Origin: DATKOF01 sp035524795
Lineage (GTDB): Bacteria; Pseudomonadota; Gammaproteobacteria; Burkholderiales; SG8-41
DNA: 64,000 bases
Assembly (NCBI GenBank): GCA_035524795.1
Contig: DATKOF010000024.1
Span: 32,980 to 96,979 of the forward strand
Direction: 5' to 3'
Position numbers and translations under genes: made by a program. Positions 1 through 9,594 of this stretch are shown in pieces. The number at the start of each line of letters is the position of its first letter. Within the stretch, counting starts at the first letter, position 1. The notes under the pieces are model-generated. The model did not search any database and was not told the DNA's origin. It saw only the letters and a program-made list of their open reading frames with translations.

Positions 1-1351
1 TGCCGACCAGCACCGGCTGGCCGTGCGCATGGCAGTCCTTGATATCGTTCAGCACCGCCGCGTACTTGTCCTTCATCGTCATGTAGACCTGATCCATCCG
101 GTCGTCGCGGATCATCGGCTTGTGGGTCGGAATCACCACCGTTTCGAGCCGGTAGATGTGCTGGAACTCGTAGGCCTCGGTATCGGCGGTGCCGGTCATG
201 CCGGCAAGCTTCGAATACATCCGGAAATAATTCTGGAACGTGATCGACGCCAGCGTCTGGTTCTCGCGCTGGATCTTGACGCCTTCCTTCGCCTCCACCG
301 CCTGATGCAGGCCGTCCGACCAGCGCCGTCCCGGCATCAGCCGGCCGGTGAACTCGTCGACGATGATGACCTCGCCGTTCTGCACCACGTATTGCTGGTC
401 GCGGTGGAACAAGCTGTGCGCGCGCAGCGCCGCGTAGAGATGGTGCATCAGCGCGATGTTGGCCGGATCGTAGAGGCTGCCGCCGTGCGGCAGCAGCCCG
501 GCGCCGGCGAGCAGCGCCTCGGCGCGCTCGTGGCCGTCTTCGCTCAGCAGCACCTGATGCGCTTTCTCGTCCACGCTGTAATCGCCGGGGCTCTTGTCGT
601 CCTGCTGGCGCGTCAGCCGCGGCGCGATTTCGTTCATCCGGTAATACAGCTCGGTGGTATCTTCGGCCTGGCCCGAAATGATCAGCGGCGTGCGCGCTTC
701 GTCGATCAGGATCGAATCGACTTCGTCGACGATCGCGTAGTTGAGGCCGCGCTGATAGCGCTCCGACGGGTGCGTCGCCATGTTGTCGCGCAGATAGTCG
801 AAGCCGAATTCATTGTTGGTGCCGTAGGTGATGTCGGCTGCATACGCGGACTGCTTGTCGGCAGGATTCATCTGCGACAGGATCACGCCGACGGTAAGGC
901 CGAGGAAACGGTAAATGCGCCCCATCCACTCGGCGTCGCGGCTCGCCAGATAATCGTTGACCGTCACCACGTGCACGCCCTTGCCCGACAGCGCGTTCAG
1001 ATAGGCGGGCAGCGTTGCCACCAGCGTCTTGCCTTCGCCGGTGCGCATTTCGGCGATCTTGCCCTGATGCAGCGCGATGCCGCCGATCAGCTGGACGTCG
1101 AAGTGGCGCATGTTGAGCACGCGCTTGCCGGCTTCGCGCACCACCGCAAACGCTTCCGGCAGCAGATCGTCGAGGGTTTCTCCGGAGGCGACGCGCTGCC
1201 TGAATTCGGCGGTCCTGGCTCGCAGCGCCTCATCGGACAGCTGCGCAACCGCCGCTTCCTGCGCGTTGACCGCGCGCACGCTCCTCGAATATTCCTTGAG
1301 CAGCCGCTCGTTGCGGCTGCCGAAAACTTTTTTAAGCAGACCTGTAATCAT
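1..1351 (-). CDS. secA: SecA preprotein translocase ATPase (partial, N-terminal part)
   Basis: SecA is the cytoplasmic motor that drives unfolded preproteins through SecYEG. About 450 residues from the start are present and the gene runs off the left edge, so the C-terminal helical and zinc-binding regions cannot be seen. Visible signatures are the nucleotide-binding loop MRTGEGKT, the DEVD box in VDEVDSILIDEA, and the MTGTA motif followed by TEAYEF. The start ATG at 1351 gives MITGLLKKVFGSRNER, a typical SecA N-terminus. No secM-like gene lies upstream; the neighbour is an M23 peptidase, separated by a strong hairpin, so secA probably has its own promoter in 1352-1371 or reads through. Confidence 0.97.
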   Translation of the reverse strand, partial: MITGLLKKVFGSRNERLLKEYSRSVRAVNAQEAAVAQLSDEALRARTAEFRQRVASGETLDDLLPEAFAVVREAGKRVLNMRHFDVQLIGGIALHQGKIAEMRTGEGKTLVATLPAYLNALSGKGVHVVTVNDYLASRDAEWMGRIYRFLGLTVGVILSQMNPADKQSAYAADITYGTNNEFGFDYLRDNMATHPSERYQRGLNYAIVDEVDSILIDEARTPLIISGQAEDTTELYYRMNEIAPRLTRQQDDKSPGDYSVDEKAHQVLLSEDGHERAEALLAGAGLLPHGGSLYDPANIALMHHLYAALRAHSLFHRDQQYVVQNGEVIIVDEFTGRLMPGRRWSDGLHQAVEAKEGVKIQRENQTLASITFQNYFRMYSKLAGMTGTADTEAYEFQHIYRLETVVIPTHKPMIRDDRMDQVYMTMKDKYAAVLNDIKDCHAHGQPVLVG

Positions 1352-1371
1352 CAACCGTCCATCATAAACAA

Positions 1372-1400
1372 AAGGGGGTGGGGAAACACCCCACCCCCTT
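1372..1400 (-). terminator. Rho-independent terminator after the M23 peptidase gene
   Basis: A perfect 12-bp stem (AAGGGGGTGGGG paired with CCCCACCCCCTT) closes a 5-nt loop. On the minus strand it is followed by TTTGTTTATG, a T-rich stretch. It sits just past the stop of the leftward M23 gene and before secA, which is where a terminator separating the two genes would be expected. Confidence 0.8.
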
Positions 1401-1436
1401 CAAACCTTGCGTCCGGCCGAAGCAGTCAACCGGCGG

Positions 1437-2354
1437 TCAGCCGGGCAACCTCAGGAAGCGTGCGGGATTCAGCGGCGCGCCGTTCTGGCGGACTTCGAAG
1501 TGCAGATGCGGTCCGGTTGCGCGTCCGGTGCTGCCCACCTTGCCGATTTCGCCGCCGCTCAACACCACATCGCCGACCTTGACCAGACGTTGCGACAAAT
1601 GCGCGTAACGCGTACTCAAACCGTTGCCGTGGTCAATCTCGATCATATTACCATACTGGGGATGCAGGTCGGAATAGACGACCACGCCGCCGGCCGCCGC
1701 GTGCACCGGCTCGCCGACCTCGGCCATGAAATCCATGCCTTCGTGAAACGCGCGCAACCCGGTGAACGGATCGATGCGCCAGCCGAAATTCGACGAATAC
1801 CAGCCGCCGGTCACCGGAATCACCGACGGCGTCAGTTTCTTCTGGGCGCTGTCGAAGATCATCAGCGAATCGAGCACGCTCAGTTTCTCGCTGCGGTCGT
1901 CGAGCTGCTGGTTCAGCCTGTCGAGTTGCTGGCCGAGATCGGGCAGCGACATCTGATAGGCGGGCAGGGCCGAGACCGCGCCGCCTTGGGCCGGCGGCTG
2001 ATCGAACATGAAATCCTGCGGCTTGAAGCCGGCGACCTTGGCCAGCCGCTCGCCGAGCGTGTCGAGCCGCAGCAACCGCGCCTGCATCTCGCCGAGCTTG
2101 ATCGCCATCGCGTCGAGGTTCTCGCGCAGGTAGGTTTCCAGCTTCGCGTTCTGCTTCTGCTGCGTGCTGAGGATCAGCCGGTCGAGCAGCGGGTTGTCGA
2201 GATGCGACGCGTAGCGCAACATCACGTACTGGAGTCCGAAAGCCAGCGCGACGACCAGCGCCAGCAGCGCAAAGCCGGCGGCCATCAGATGCGGCAGCGC
2301 CAAGGTGATATTGCGCGCCTTGGTCAGCTTGCCGGAAACCAGAATAATATTCAT
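1437..2354 (-). CDS. M23 family metallopeptidase (LytM domain), membrane anchored
   Basis: A 305-residue envelope protein with one N-terminal membrane segment (about residues 25-45), a coiled-coil-rich middle, and a C-terminal LytM/M23 domain. Zinc ligands expected for the family are present: the HxxxD motif in FHEGMDF and the HLHFE motif near the C-terminus, so it is probably an active peptidoglycan endopeptidase rather than a degenerate EnvC/NlpD-type activator. The start at 2354 was chosen because GGGAG lies 5 nt upstream and the membrane segment follows directly; a longer reading to 2432 lacks support. It is divergent from dciA with only about 23 bp between start codons. An M23 gene beside secA is usual in Pseudomonas and betaproteobacteria. 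Confidence 0.88.
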   Translation of the reverse strand: MNIILVSGKLTKARNITLALPHLMAAGFALLALVVALAFGLQYVMLRYASHLDNPLLDRLILSTQQKQNAKLETYLRENLDAMAIKLGEMQARLLRLDTLGERLAKVAGFKPQDFMFDQPPAQGGAVSALPAYQMSLPDLGQQLDRLNQQLDDRSEKLSVLDSLMIFDSAQKKLTPSVIPVTGGWYSSNFGWRIDPFTGLRAFHEGMDFMAEVGEPVHAAAGGVVVYSDLHPQYGNMIEIDHGNGLSTRYAHLSQRLVKVGDVVLSGGEIGKVGSTGRATGPHLHFEVRQNGAPLNPARFLRLPG

Positions 2355-2377
2355 AGTTCTCCCTGACGATATCAGCC

Positions 2378-2821
2378 GTGTCTGCGCATAAAATCGAGTT
2401 CTACTTTGCCGCCCCGGGCCCGCTGCGCGCACTCGCCGCGGAATCCCGCCGGCTTGCCGAGCTGCAACAGGTGTTCCTGAAAACCGCTCCGCCGGCGCTG
2501 GCGCAAAGCTGCCGCGTCAGCGCGCTGCGCGGAGACACCCTCGTCCTTCTGGCTGATAACGCGTCGGTTGCGGCAAAACTTAAGCAACTGACGGCAAGAT
2601 TGTTAACTTCTTTTCGAAAACAGGGCCTTAAGGCTACTTCAATTCAAATCCGCGTGCAAGTTGACCGTCCCTGGGCACCCGCGCCCGTCCGACCCAAGCG
2701 CAGCAAGTTGAGTGCTGAAGCCGTTGAAAACTTGGAAAAACTTGCCGAAGCGCTTGAAGATTCGCCGTTGAAGCAGGCGCTATATACAATGGCGGCGAAT
2801 CAGAAAAAGCCGGATTCATGA
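2378..2821 (+). CDS. dciA: DciA-family (DUF721) protein
   Basis: A 147-residue protein of the DUF721/DciA family. DciA is the replicative helicase operator in most bacteria that lack DnaC, helping load DnaB at the origin. The N-terminal 100 residues show the KH-like fold pattern, including the run VSALRGDTLVLLADNAS and a following basic helix; the C-terminal tail is charged and probably disordered. The start is GTG at 2378. The place of the gene between lpxC and the M23/secA pair matches the Pseudomonas order. Its presence suggests the organism uses DciA rather than DnaC for helicase loading. Confidence 0.85.
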   Translation: MSAHKIEFYFAAPGPLRALAAESRRLAELQQVFLKTAPPALAQSCRVSALRGDTLVLLADNASVAAKLKQLTARLLTSFRKQGLKATSIQIRVQVDRPWAPAPVRPKRSKLSAEAVENLEKLAEALEDSPLKQALYTMAANQKKPDS

Positions 2822-2840
2822 CGCTGCTTGACACCAATTA

Positions 2841-3302
2841 ATGCTGACCCGAGACTATTTTGCGGAAATGTATGTCGCTGGCTCCTTTGCCGACGCGGGA
2901 TGGAATATTTATTTCCCTCACCGAGACAAAGGTTTTGACTTTATTGTCTCAAAGCCGGATGGTCATGGCGGACAGACTCTTCGACCAGTTCAAGTAAAAG
3001 GTAAGTACCCTACAAGCGCAAAAACAGACAAGACAGTTTATGGCATTAATACCCGGCTATCTCAGTTGCATCCAGAAATGGTCTTGGCCATACCCTTCTT
3101 TCCTTATGGGGCCTCCCCAGCTCCGACCTGTATTGCGTACATGCCACGATCACAGATTAAAGCTAGTTCACGAGGCCATCGTTGTTCTCCGGCATCGTTC
3201 AAGAATGGTATTGCAGTACCACGCCGCCACTATGCAGAGTTCTTTGATGAGGCCGGTCTTGCGCGTTTAGAGTCGCCGCATTGGAAAAGCAGCAAAATCT
3301 AG
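2841..3302 (+). CDS. Putative PD-(D/E)XK-like nuclease, AT-rich insertion
   Basis: A 153-residue protein with the layout of a small restriction-like nuclease: an N-terminal helix containing E9, then GFDFIVSK with D33, then PVQVKGKY with Q51 and K53. This D-x(n)-(E/Q)xK arrangement is the PD-(D/E)XK core, here with Gln in place of Glu, as in some resolvase-like members. I do not recognise a named subfamily. The base composition is visibly more AT-rich than the neighbours and the gene breaks an otherwise conserved lpxC to dciA neighbourhood, which suggests acquisition. It starts 19 nt after the dciA stop, with no clear ribosome-binding site. Specificity and partner are unknown. Confidence 0.6.
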   Translation: MLTRDYFAEMYVAGSFADAGWNIYFPHRDKGFDFIVSKPDGHGGQTLRPVQVKGKYPTSAKTDKTVYGINTRLSQLHPEMVLAIPFFPYGASPAPTCIAYMPRSQIKASSRGHRCSPASFKNGIAVPRRHYAEFFDEAGLARLESPHWKSSKI

Positions 3303-3320
3303 TTACACCCCACTCCGACG

Positions 3321-3506
3321 TTAAACCACTAGCACCACCCGCTCCAGCACCATGAACGCGAGCACGACGATTGCAATGAGGATTCCGTATTTGAGCGCCT
3401 GCCGGGTGAAAGTCAGATAGCGGCGGTCCCGGGTGACGACGAACATCACGATGCCGCCGCCGATCGTGATCAGCAGCAGAAAACCGAGGATGCGCAGCAG
3501 CAGCAT
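3321..3506 (-). CDS. Small two-helix membrane protein
   Basis: A 61-residue hydrophobic protein with two predicted membrane segments (about residues 3-23 and 40-60) joined by a short charged loop, VTRDRRYLTFTR. It lies downstream of lpxC in the same direction, separated by a hairpin repeat, and is convergent with the nuclease-like gene. No function is recognised. GC and codon use look like the chromosome, so it is probably a real native gene, though small size keeps confidence moderate. Confidence 0.6.
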   Translation of the reverse strand: MLLLRILGFLLLITIGGGIVMFVVTRDRRYLTFTRQALKYGILIAIVVLAFMVLERVVLVV

Positions 3507-3510
3507 GTTG

Positions 3511-3539
3511 CCTCACCCCTTCCTCTCCCGTCGGGAGAG
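3511..3539. repeat. Small inverted repeat of a dispersed type
   Basis: CTCTCCC, a 3-nt loop, and GGGAGAG form a perfect 7-bp stem at 3523-3539, with the flank CCTCACCCCTT beside it. This combination resembles short dispersed hairpin repeats seen in many proteobacterial intergenic regions. It falls between lpxC and the small membrane protein gene and could weaken read-through, but there is no T-run to make it a classical terminator. Confidence 0.45.
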
Positions 3540-3556
3540 TGCGATGGAATCAGGTA

Positions 3557-4480
3557 TCAGGCGGACGCCGGCTGCAGTTGTGAAGCGAGGAACGCCGGCG
3601 CGTCTTCGGCGCGGTCGAAGCTGACGAATTCCCACGCGCTCTTCCGTTCGAGCAGCTTGCGCAGCAGCAAGTTGTTCAGCGCGTGTCCCGACTTGTGCGC
3701 GTATAACGCGCCGATCAGCGGATGGCCGAGCAGGTAGAGGTCGCCGATCGCGTCGAGCACCTTGTGCTTGACGAACTCGTCGTCGTAGCGCAGCCCGTCG
3801 CTGTTGAGCACGCGGTATTCGTCGAGCACGATCGCATTGTCGAGGCTGCCGCCGAGCGCCAGTCCCTGCGACCGCATCCATTCGACTTCCTGCATGAAGC
3901 CGAAAGTGCGCGCGCGGCTCACTTCCTTCACGTACGAGGTTTGCGCGAAATCCACGGCCACGTCCTGCGCCGAATGTTCGAACACCGGATGGTTGAAATC
4001 GATGCTGAAGGTGATCTTGAAGCCGTTGTAGGGTTCGAAGCGCGCGCGCTTGTCGCCGTCGGTGACTTCGACCGGTTGCACGATGCGGATGAATTTTTTC
4101 GCCGCCGGCTGCTCTTCGATTCCGGCCGACTGCAGCAGGAACACGAACGGTCCGGCGCTGCCGTCCATGATCGGCACTTCGCCGCCGGACAGATCGACGT
4201 AGACGTTGTCGATGCCGAGGCCGGCCAGCGCCGACATCAGGTGCTCGACGGTGGCCACGCGCACGCCGCCCGTTTCCGACTCGATGCACGAACACAGGCG
4301 CGTGTCGACGACGCGGTACGGATCAGGCTTGATGTCGACCGGTTGCGGCAGGTCGATGCGGCGGAACACGACGCCGGTGTCCGGCGCGGCCGGCCGCAGC
4401 GTCATGTAGACTTTTTCTCCGGTGTGCAGACCGACACCGGTCGCGCGGACGGTGTTTTTGAGGGTGCGTTGTTTGATCAC
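3557..4480 (-). CDS. lpxC: UDP-3-O-acyl-N-acetylglucosamine deacetylase LpxC
   Basis: LpxC catalyses the committed step of lipid A synthesis, removing acetate from UDP-3-O-acyl-GlcNAc. The 307-residue length is normal. The zinc and catalytic residues are in place: E79-H80 in TVEHLMSAL, H239 and D243 in KHKVLDAIGD, and H266 in KSGHALNN. The start is GTG at 4480, supported by AAGGG 5 nt upstream. It is the last large gene of the dcw cluster, following ftsZ after about 110 bp, and has its own likely promoter in that gap. Confidence 0.97.
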   Translation of the reverse strand: MIKQRTLKNTVRATGVGLHTGEKVYMTLRPAAPDTGVVFRRIDLPQPVDIKPDPYRVVDTRLCSCIESETGGVRVATVEHLMSALAGLGIDNVYVDLSGGEVPIMDGSAGPFVFLLQSAGIEEQPAAKKFIRIVQPVEVTDGDKRARFEPYNGFKITFSIDFNHPVFEHSAQDVAVDFAQTSYVKEVSRARTFGFMQEVEWMRSQGLALGGSLDNAIVLDEYRVLNSDGLRYDDEFVKHKVLDAIGDLYLLGHPLIGALYAHKSGHALNNLLLRKLLERKSAWEFVSFDRAEDAPAFLASQLQPASA

Positions 4481-4504
4481 TTCAACCCTTTATTTTCGTT
4501 GTGG

Positions 4505-4533
4505 ATTCTAGCATCCCCTTGGGGAACTACCAA
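4505..4533 (-). promoter_or_regulatory. Likely sigma-70 promoter of lpxC (extended -10)
   Basis: On the minus strand TTGGTA (4528-4533) and TAGAAT (4505-4510) are separated by exactly 17 nt, and TG sits one base before the -10, an extended -10 element. It lies 25 bp upstream of the lpxC GTG. The spacer contains the palindrome TCCCCTTGGGGA, which might also end ftsZ transcripts. Confidence 0.5.
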
Positions 4534-4593
4534 GCTGTTTGACCGTCGGTTACATCATCAGGCCCTCCCGATCGCGCGTTTCATCCGCCGGAT

Positions 4594-5772
<1,179 letters not shown>

Positions 5773-5841
5773 GATGACCTCCTGTGACTGAGTTGAAAAT
5801 GAATTGCGATTGCACGATGCCGCCCTGCATTCCCGCGTCTC

Positions 5842-7077
5842 CTAGAAATTGCCGGTAAACCATGATTTCATCCGCTCCACCACGCGCCGCGCCGCGCCGG
5901 TCTGCGTGTGCATCTGCTGGTGCTGGCGCTGCTGCAGGCCGAGCAGCAGCAGGCCGACCGCCGTCGCATAGCGCGGATGGCGTATGTATTCCTCCAGGCC
6001 GCCGTGATAGCGCGGCACGCCGATCCGCACCGGCATGTGGAAGATTTCTTCGCCGAGCTCGACCATGCCGCGCATCGCGCTCGAGCCGCCGGTGATCACG
6101 ATGCCCGACGACAGCAGTTCCTCGTGGCCGCTGCGCCGCAATTCCGCCTGCACCAACGAATACAGTTCCTCGACGCGCGGTTCGATCACCTCGGCCAGCG
6201 TCTGGTGCGACATCTGGCGCGGACCGCGGTCGCCGAGGCCGGGCACTTCGACCATGTGGTGCGCATCGGCGATCTGGCGCAGCGCGCAGCCGTGGCGCTG
6301 CTTGATCTCCTCGGCGTCGCGGGTCGGCGTGCGCAGCGCCATCGCGATGTCGTTGGTGATCTGGTCGCCGGCGATCGGGATCACGCCGGTATGGCGGATC
6401 GCGCCCTGCGTGAACACCGCGATGTCGGTAGTGCCGCCGCCGATGTCGACCAGGCACACGCCGAGTTCGCGCTCGTCGTCGGACAGCACCGCGGTCGCCG
6501 ATGCCAGCGGCTGCAAAATGAGATCGCGCACTTCGAGGCCGCAGCGGCGCACGCACTTGATGATGTTCTGCGCCGCCGACACCGCGCCGGTCACGATGTG
6601 CACGTTGACTTCCAGCCGCACGCCGCTCATGCCGAGCGGTTCGCGCACGTCGCCCTGGCCGTCGACGGTGAATTCCTGGTTCAGGATGTGCAGCACCTGC
6701 TGGTCGGCCGGGATGCGGATCGCCTTCGCGGTCTCGATCACGCGGTCGACGTCCTGCTGTGTGACTTCGTGATCCTTGATCGCGGCGGCGCCGCGCGAGT
6801 TGATGCTCTTGATGTGGCTGCCGGCGATGCCGGTATAGACCTCGCGGATCTTGCAGTCGGCCATCAGCTCGGCTTCTTCCAGCGCGCGCTGGATCGCGCT
6901 GACCGTGGCCTCGATGTTGACGACGACGCCCTTCTTCAGGCCGCGCGACGGATGACCGCCCATGCCGACCACTTCGAGCGTGCCGTCCGCCTTGACTTCG
7001 GCGACGACCACCGCGATTTTCGAGGTGCCGATATCGAGCCCGACGATCAGGGGCCGGTTGTCCTTGGCTTTGCTCAT
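5842..7077 (-). CDS. ftsA: Cell division protein FtsA
   Basis: An actin-like ATPase that tethers FtsZ filaments to the membrane. From the ATG at 7077 the protein is 411 residues and starts MSKAKDNRPLIVGLDIGTSK, with the phosphate-1 motif GLDIGTSK. The second nucleotide motif is CLVDIGGGTTDIAV, and the C-terminus ends in an amphipathic helix, RRVVERMKSWFTGNF, the membrane-targeting sequence. A longer reading to 7194 overlaps ftsQ and lacks support. It follows ftsQ by 16 bp and precedes ftsZ. Confidence 0.97.
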   Translation of the reverse strand: MSKAKDNRPLIVGLDIGTSKIAVVVAEVKADGTLEVVGMGGHPSRGLKKGVVVNIEATVSAIQRALEEAELMADCKIREVYTGIAGSHIKSINSRGAAAIKDHEVTQQDVDRVIETAKAIRIPADQQVLHILNQEFTVDGQGDVREPLGMSGVRLEVNVHIVTGAVSAAQNIIKCVRRCGLEVRDLILQPLASATAVLSDDERELGVCLVDIGGGTTDIAVFTQGAIRHTGVIPIAGDQITNDIAMALRTPTRDAEEIKQRHGCALRQIADAHHMVEVPGLGDRGPRQMSHQTLAEVIEPRVEELYSLVQAELRRSGHEELLSSGIVITGGSSAMRGMVELGEEIFHMPVRIGVPRYHGGLEEYIRHPRYATAVGLLLLGLQQRQHQQMHTQTGAARRVVERMKSWFTGNF

Positions 7078-7093
7078 CACTCGGTCTCCATGT

Positions 7094-7801
7094 TCATCCC
7101 GGCATGCGCGCCGCAAAGCCGTTCGGGTAGCGCAGGTCCACGTAATCGGGCCGCCGCGGCAGGTGGCCGACGCTGCGCGCATAAACCGTAACAAAACGGT
7201 CGAGCCGCGCTTCGATATCGTCGCGCCCCAGCTCGAGCGTCGTTCCGCTCGCCAGCTTCAGCTGCCACGCGCGGCGCGACGACACATTCACCTCGGCCGG
7301 AACTTCGTTGACGGCGGCGAGGCTGCGGCGGAAATAGTCGTACTGGATCGCGATTTCCTTGGCGCTCGCCGCATCCGGCCCGACGAACACCGGCAGCGCG
7401 CCGTCGAGCGTCGCCGCGAACACCTCGCCCTCGACATTGACCAGCGCGCCGTCCCCGGGCGGGCCCCAGCGCGCGAGCGGCACCTGCTCCTCGAGCGCGA
7501 CGTCGACGCGGTCCGGCCACGCGCGCCGCACGTCGGCGCGGCGCACCCACGGCAGCCGCTCGAAGCCGGCGCGCAGCCGCACCAGATCGAGTGTGAAGAA
7601 GTTGCCCGCGAGGTCGCGCCGGACCACGTCCTCGATCTGCTCGCGTGTGACATGGGCGAGCGGGTTGTCGATCCGCACCTCGTGCAGCGCGAACGCCGGC
7701 AGCCGCGTAATGAACAGCAGCGCGCCGGCGGCGGCGAGCGCGAACGCCAGCACGAACAGCGCGTTCGCGACGCGATCGAGCAGCTCGGGCTTATCCCACA
7801 T
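7094..7801 (-). CDS. ftsQ: Cell division protein FtsQ
   Basis: A bitopic inner-membrane divisome protein that bridges FtsBL and other components. From ATG 7801 it is 235 residues: short cytoplasmic tail, a membrane helix at about 12-34, a POTRA domain beginning near ALHEVRIDNPLAHVTREQIE, then the FtsQ beta domain. ATG 7801 was preferred over the upstream TTG at 7807 because GGAG lies 7 nt before it. Its start overlaps the end of ddl by 11 nt, so translation is probably coupled. Confidence 0.95.
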   Translation of the reverse strand: MWDKPELLDRVANALFVLAFALAAAGALLFITRLPAFALHEVRIDNPLAHVTREQIEDVVRRDLAGNFFTLDLVRLRAGFERLPWVRRADVRRAWPDRVDVALEEQVPLARWGPPGDGALVNVEGEVFAATLDGALPVFVGPDAASAKEIAIQYDYFRRSLAAVNEVPAEVNVSSRRAWQLKLASGTTLELGRDDIEARLDRFVTVYARSVGHLPRRPDYVDLRYPNGFAARMPG

Positions 7802-8702
7802 CGGCAAGCTCCAGTATCCGCAGCACCAGGTCGTCGAAGCCGATGCCGGCGGCGCGCGCCGCCATCGGCACCAGCGAGTGGGCGGTCATGCCGGGCACGG
7901 TATTCATCTCGAACAGGAACGGCGCGCCGTCGTCGCGCAGCATCAGGTCGGCGCGCCCCCAGCCGCGGCAGTCGAGTGCTTCGATCGCACCCATTACCAT
8001 GGTCTGGATCGCCTCCTCCTCCGAGGCAGGCAAACCGCACGGACAGTGATACTGCGTGTCGTCGCTGAAGTATTTGTGGTGGTAGTCGTAGTTGCCGCCC
8101 GGTGCCTCGATCCGGATCAGCGGCAGCACGCGGTCGCCGAGGAACGCTGCGGTCAGTTCCCTGCCGGCAATGAATTCCTCAGCCAGCACCAGCGTGTCAT
8201 GGCGCGCCGCGAGTTCATAGGCGGCCTCGAGTTCGTCCGCGGCGGCGACTTTGGTGATGCCGATGCTGGAGCCTTCGCGCGCCGGTTTGATGACCAGCGG
8301 CAGCCCGAGCTCGCGCGCGACCGCGCGCCAGTCGCTGGCCGCGGTCAATATCAGGTGGCGCGGCACCGGGACATCGCTCCCCCGCCATACCAGCTTGGTG
8401 CGCAACTTGTCCATGCACAGCGCGGACGCCATGACGCCGCTGCCGGTGTACGGAACCTCCATCAATTCGAGCGCGCCCTGCACCGTGCCGTCCTCGCCAT
8501 GGCGGCCGTGCAGCGCGATGAACGCGCGCGTGTACTGCTCCTTTGCCAGATCGAAGATTGGATGCGCGGCGGGATCGAACGCGTGCGCATCGACCCCTTT
8601 GCGCTTGAGCGCCGCCAGCACCGCATTGCCCGACAGCAATGAGATCTCGCGCTCGGCGCTTTTGCCGCCCATCAGCACCGCAACCTTGCCGAAATCACTC
8701 AT
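7791..8702 (-). CDS. ddl: D-alanine--D-alanine ligase
   Basis: An ATP-grasp enzyme making the D-Ala-D-Ala dipeptide for MurF. The 303-residue length matches DdlB. Visible family features include the N-terminal VLMGGKSAEREISLLSG, HGRHGEDGTVQG, the ATP-binding VIKPAREGSSIGI, and the metal-binding FEMNTVPGMTAHSLVP. It overlaps murB by 4 nt upstream and ftsQ by 11 nt downstream, typical of coupled translation in the dcw cluster. Confidence 0.97.
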   Translation of the reverse strand: MSDFGKVAVLMGGKSAEREISLLSGNAVLAALKRKGVDAHAFDPAAHPIFDLAKEQYTRAFIALHGRHGEDGTVQGALELMEVPYTGSGVMASALCMDKLRTKLVWRGSDVPVPRHLILTAASDWRAVARELGLPLVIKPAREGSSIGITKVAAADELEAAYELAARHDTLVLAEEFIAGRELTAAFLGDRVLPLIRIEAPGGNYDYHHKYFSDDTQYHCPCGLPASEEEAIQTMVMGAIEALDCRGWGRADLMLRDDGAPFLFEMNTVPGMTAHSLVPMAARAAGIGFDDLVLRILELADVG

Positions 8703-9592
8703 GCAGGATCTCCGACGATGCGCACTTCGCGCTCGAGCGCGATGCCGAATTCATCGCGCACCGCGTTTTCAGCAAGCACAACCAGCACCTCGATGTCAGC
8801 CGCGGACGCGCCACCGCGATTGACGATGAAATTGGCATGTTTGTCGGAAATCATCGCGCCGCCGCTGACGCGGCCCTTCAGTCCGCACGCTTCGATCAGG
8901 CGCGCCGCATGATCGCCGGGCGGATTGCGGAATACCGAGCCTGCATTCGGCTGATCGAGCGGCTGGCTTGCGATGCGCCGTTCGAGCAGTTGCTTGATCA
9001 TCATCGACGCTTTTTCGGCATCGCCGCGCGGCAACGCGAAACGCGCCGCGACAAACCACTCCTCGCCGCCGGTGGTCAGCCGCACGCGACGGTAACCGAT
9101 CTCGTAGTCGAGTGCGCTGCGCCGATGCAGGCGGCCAGCGCGATCGATGGTAGTCACGGTTTCGACGATGTTCCAGGTTTCACCGCCGTAGCAGCCGGCG
9201 TTCATTGCCAGCGCGCCGCCGACCGAGCCCGGAATGCCGGCGAGAAACTCGGCGCCGGCGTAACCTTCGGCAGCGGCAAGACGCGCGACCTTCGGACTCG
9301 GCACGCCGGCCTCGGCGTAAATCACGCCGTCTTCCCGCCGCAGCGCCTTCAGCACGTTCTGCGTCAGCACCACGGTGCCGCGCAGGCCGCCGTCGCGCAC
9401 CAGCAGGTTGCTGCCGAGGCCGACGAAATACAGCGGCTCGGCGGCCGGCCGCGCCGCAATGAATGCGCGCAGGTCGTCGAGATCGGCCGGGAAATAGGCG
9501 CGGTCGGCGCTGCCGCCGGTGCGCCAGCTGACGTGGCGCGCCATCGGTTCACGCTCGCGCAGTTCGCCGCGCAGTGAAGGATGGTCGGCCAT
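8699..9592 (-). CDS. murB: UDP-N-acetylenolpyruvoylglucosamine reductase MurB
   Basis: A FAD enzyme that reduces UDP-GlcNAc-enolpyruvate to UDP-MurNAc. The 297-residue protein begins MADHPSLRGELRE; the FAD-binding stretch FVGLGSNLLVRDGG and GIPGSVGGALAMNAGCYGGE are present, and the active-site region near NAGSVFRNP contains the proton-donating serine position expected of type I MurB. The start at 9592 lies 2 nt after the murC stop. A much longer reading to 10351 is only murC in another frame. murB inside the cluster between murC and ddl is seen in many betaproteobacteria but not in E. coli. Confidence 0.95.
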   Translation of the reverse strand: MADHPSLRGELREREPMARHVSWRTGGSADRAYFPADLDDLRAFIAARPAAEPLYFVGLGSNLLVRDGGLRGTVVLTQNVLKALRREDGVIYAEAGVPSPKVARLAAAEGYAGAEFLAGIPGSVGGALAMNAGCYGGETWNIVETVTTIDRAGRLHRRSALDYEIGYRRVRLTTGGEEWFVAARFALPRGDAEKASMMIKQLLERRIASQPLDQPNAGSVFRNPPGDHAARLIEACGLKGRVSGGAMISDKHANFIVNRGGASAADIEVLVVLAENAVRDEFGIALEREVRIVGDPA

Positions 9593-9594
9593 GT

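Noticed and set aside
23..1582. Long plus-strand reading frame opposite secA
   Set aside because: It is antisense to clear SecA coding sequence; GC-rich DNA gives many such long frames.
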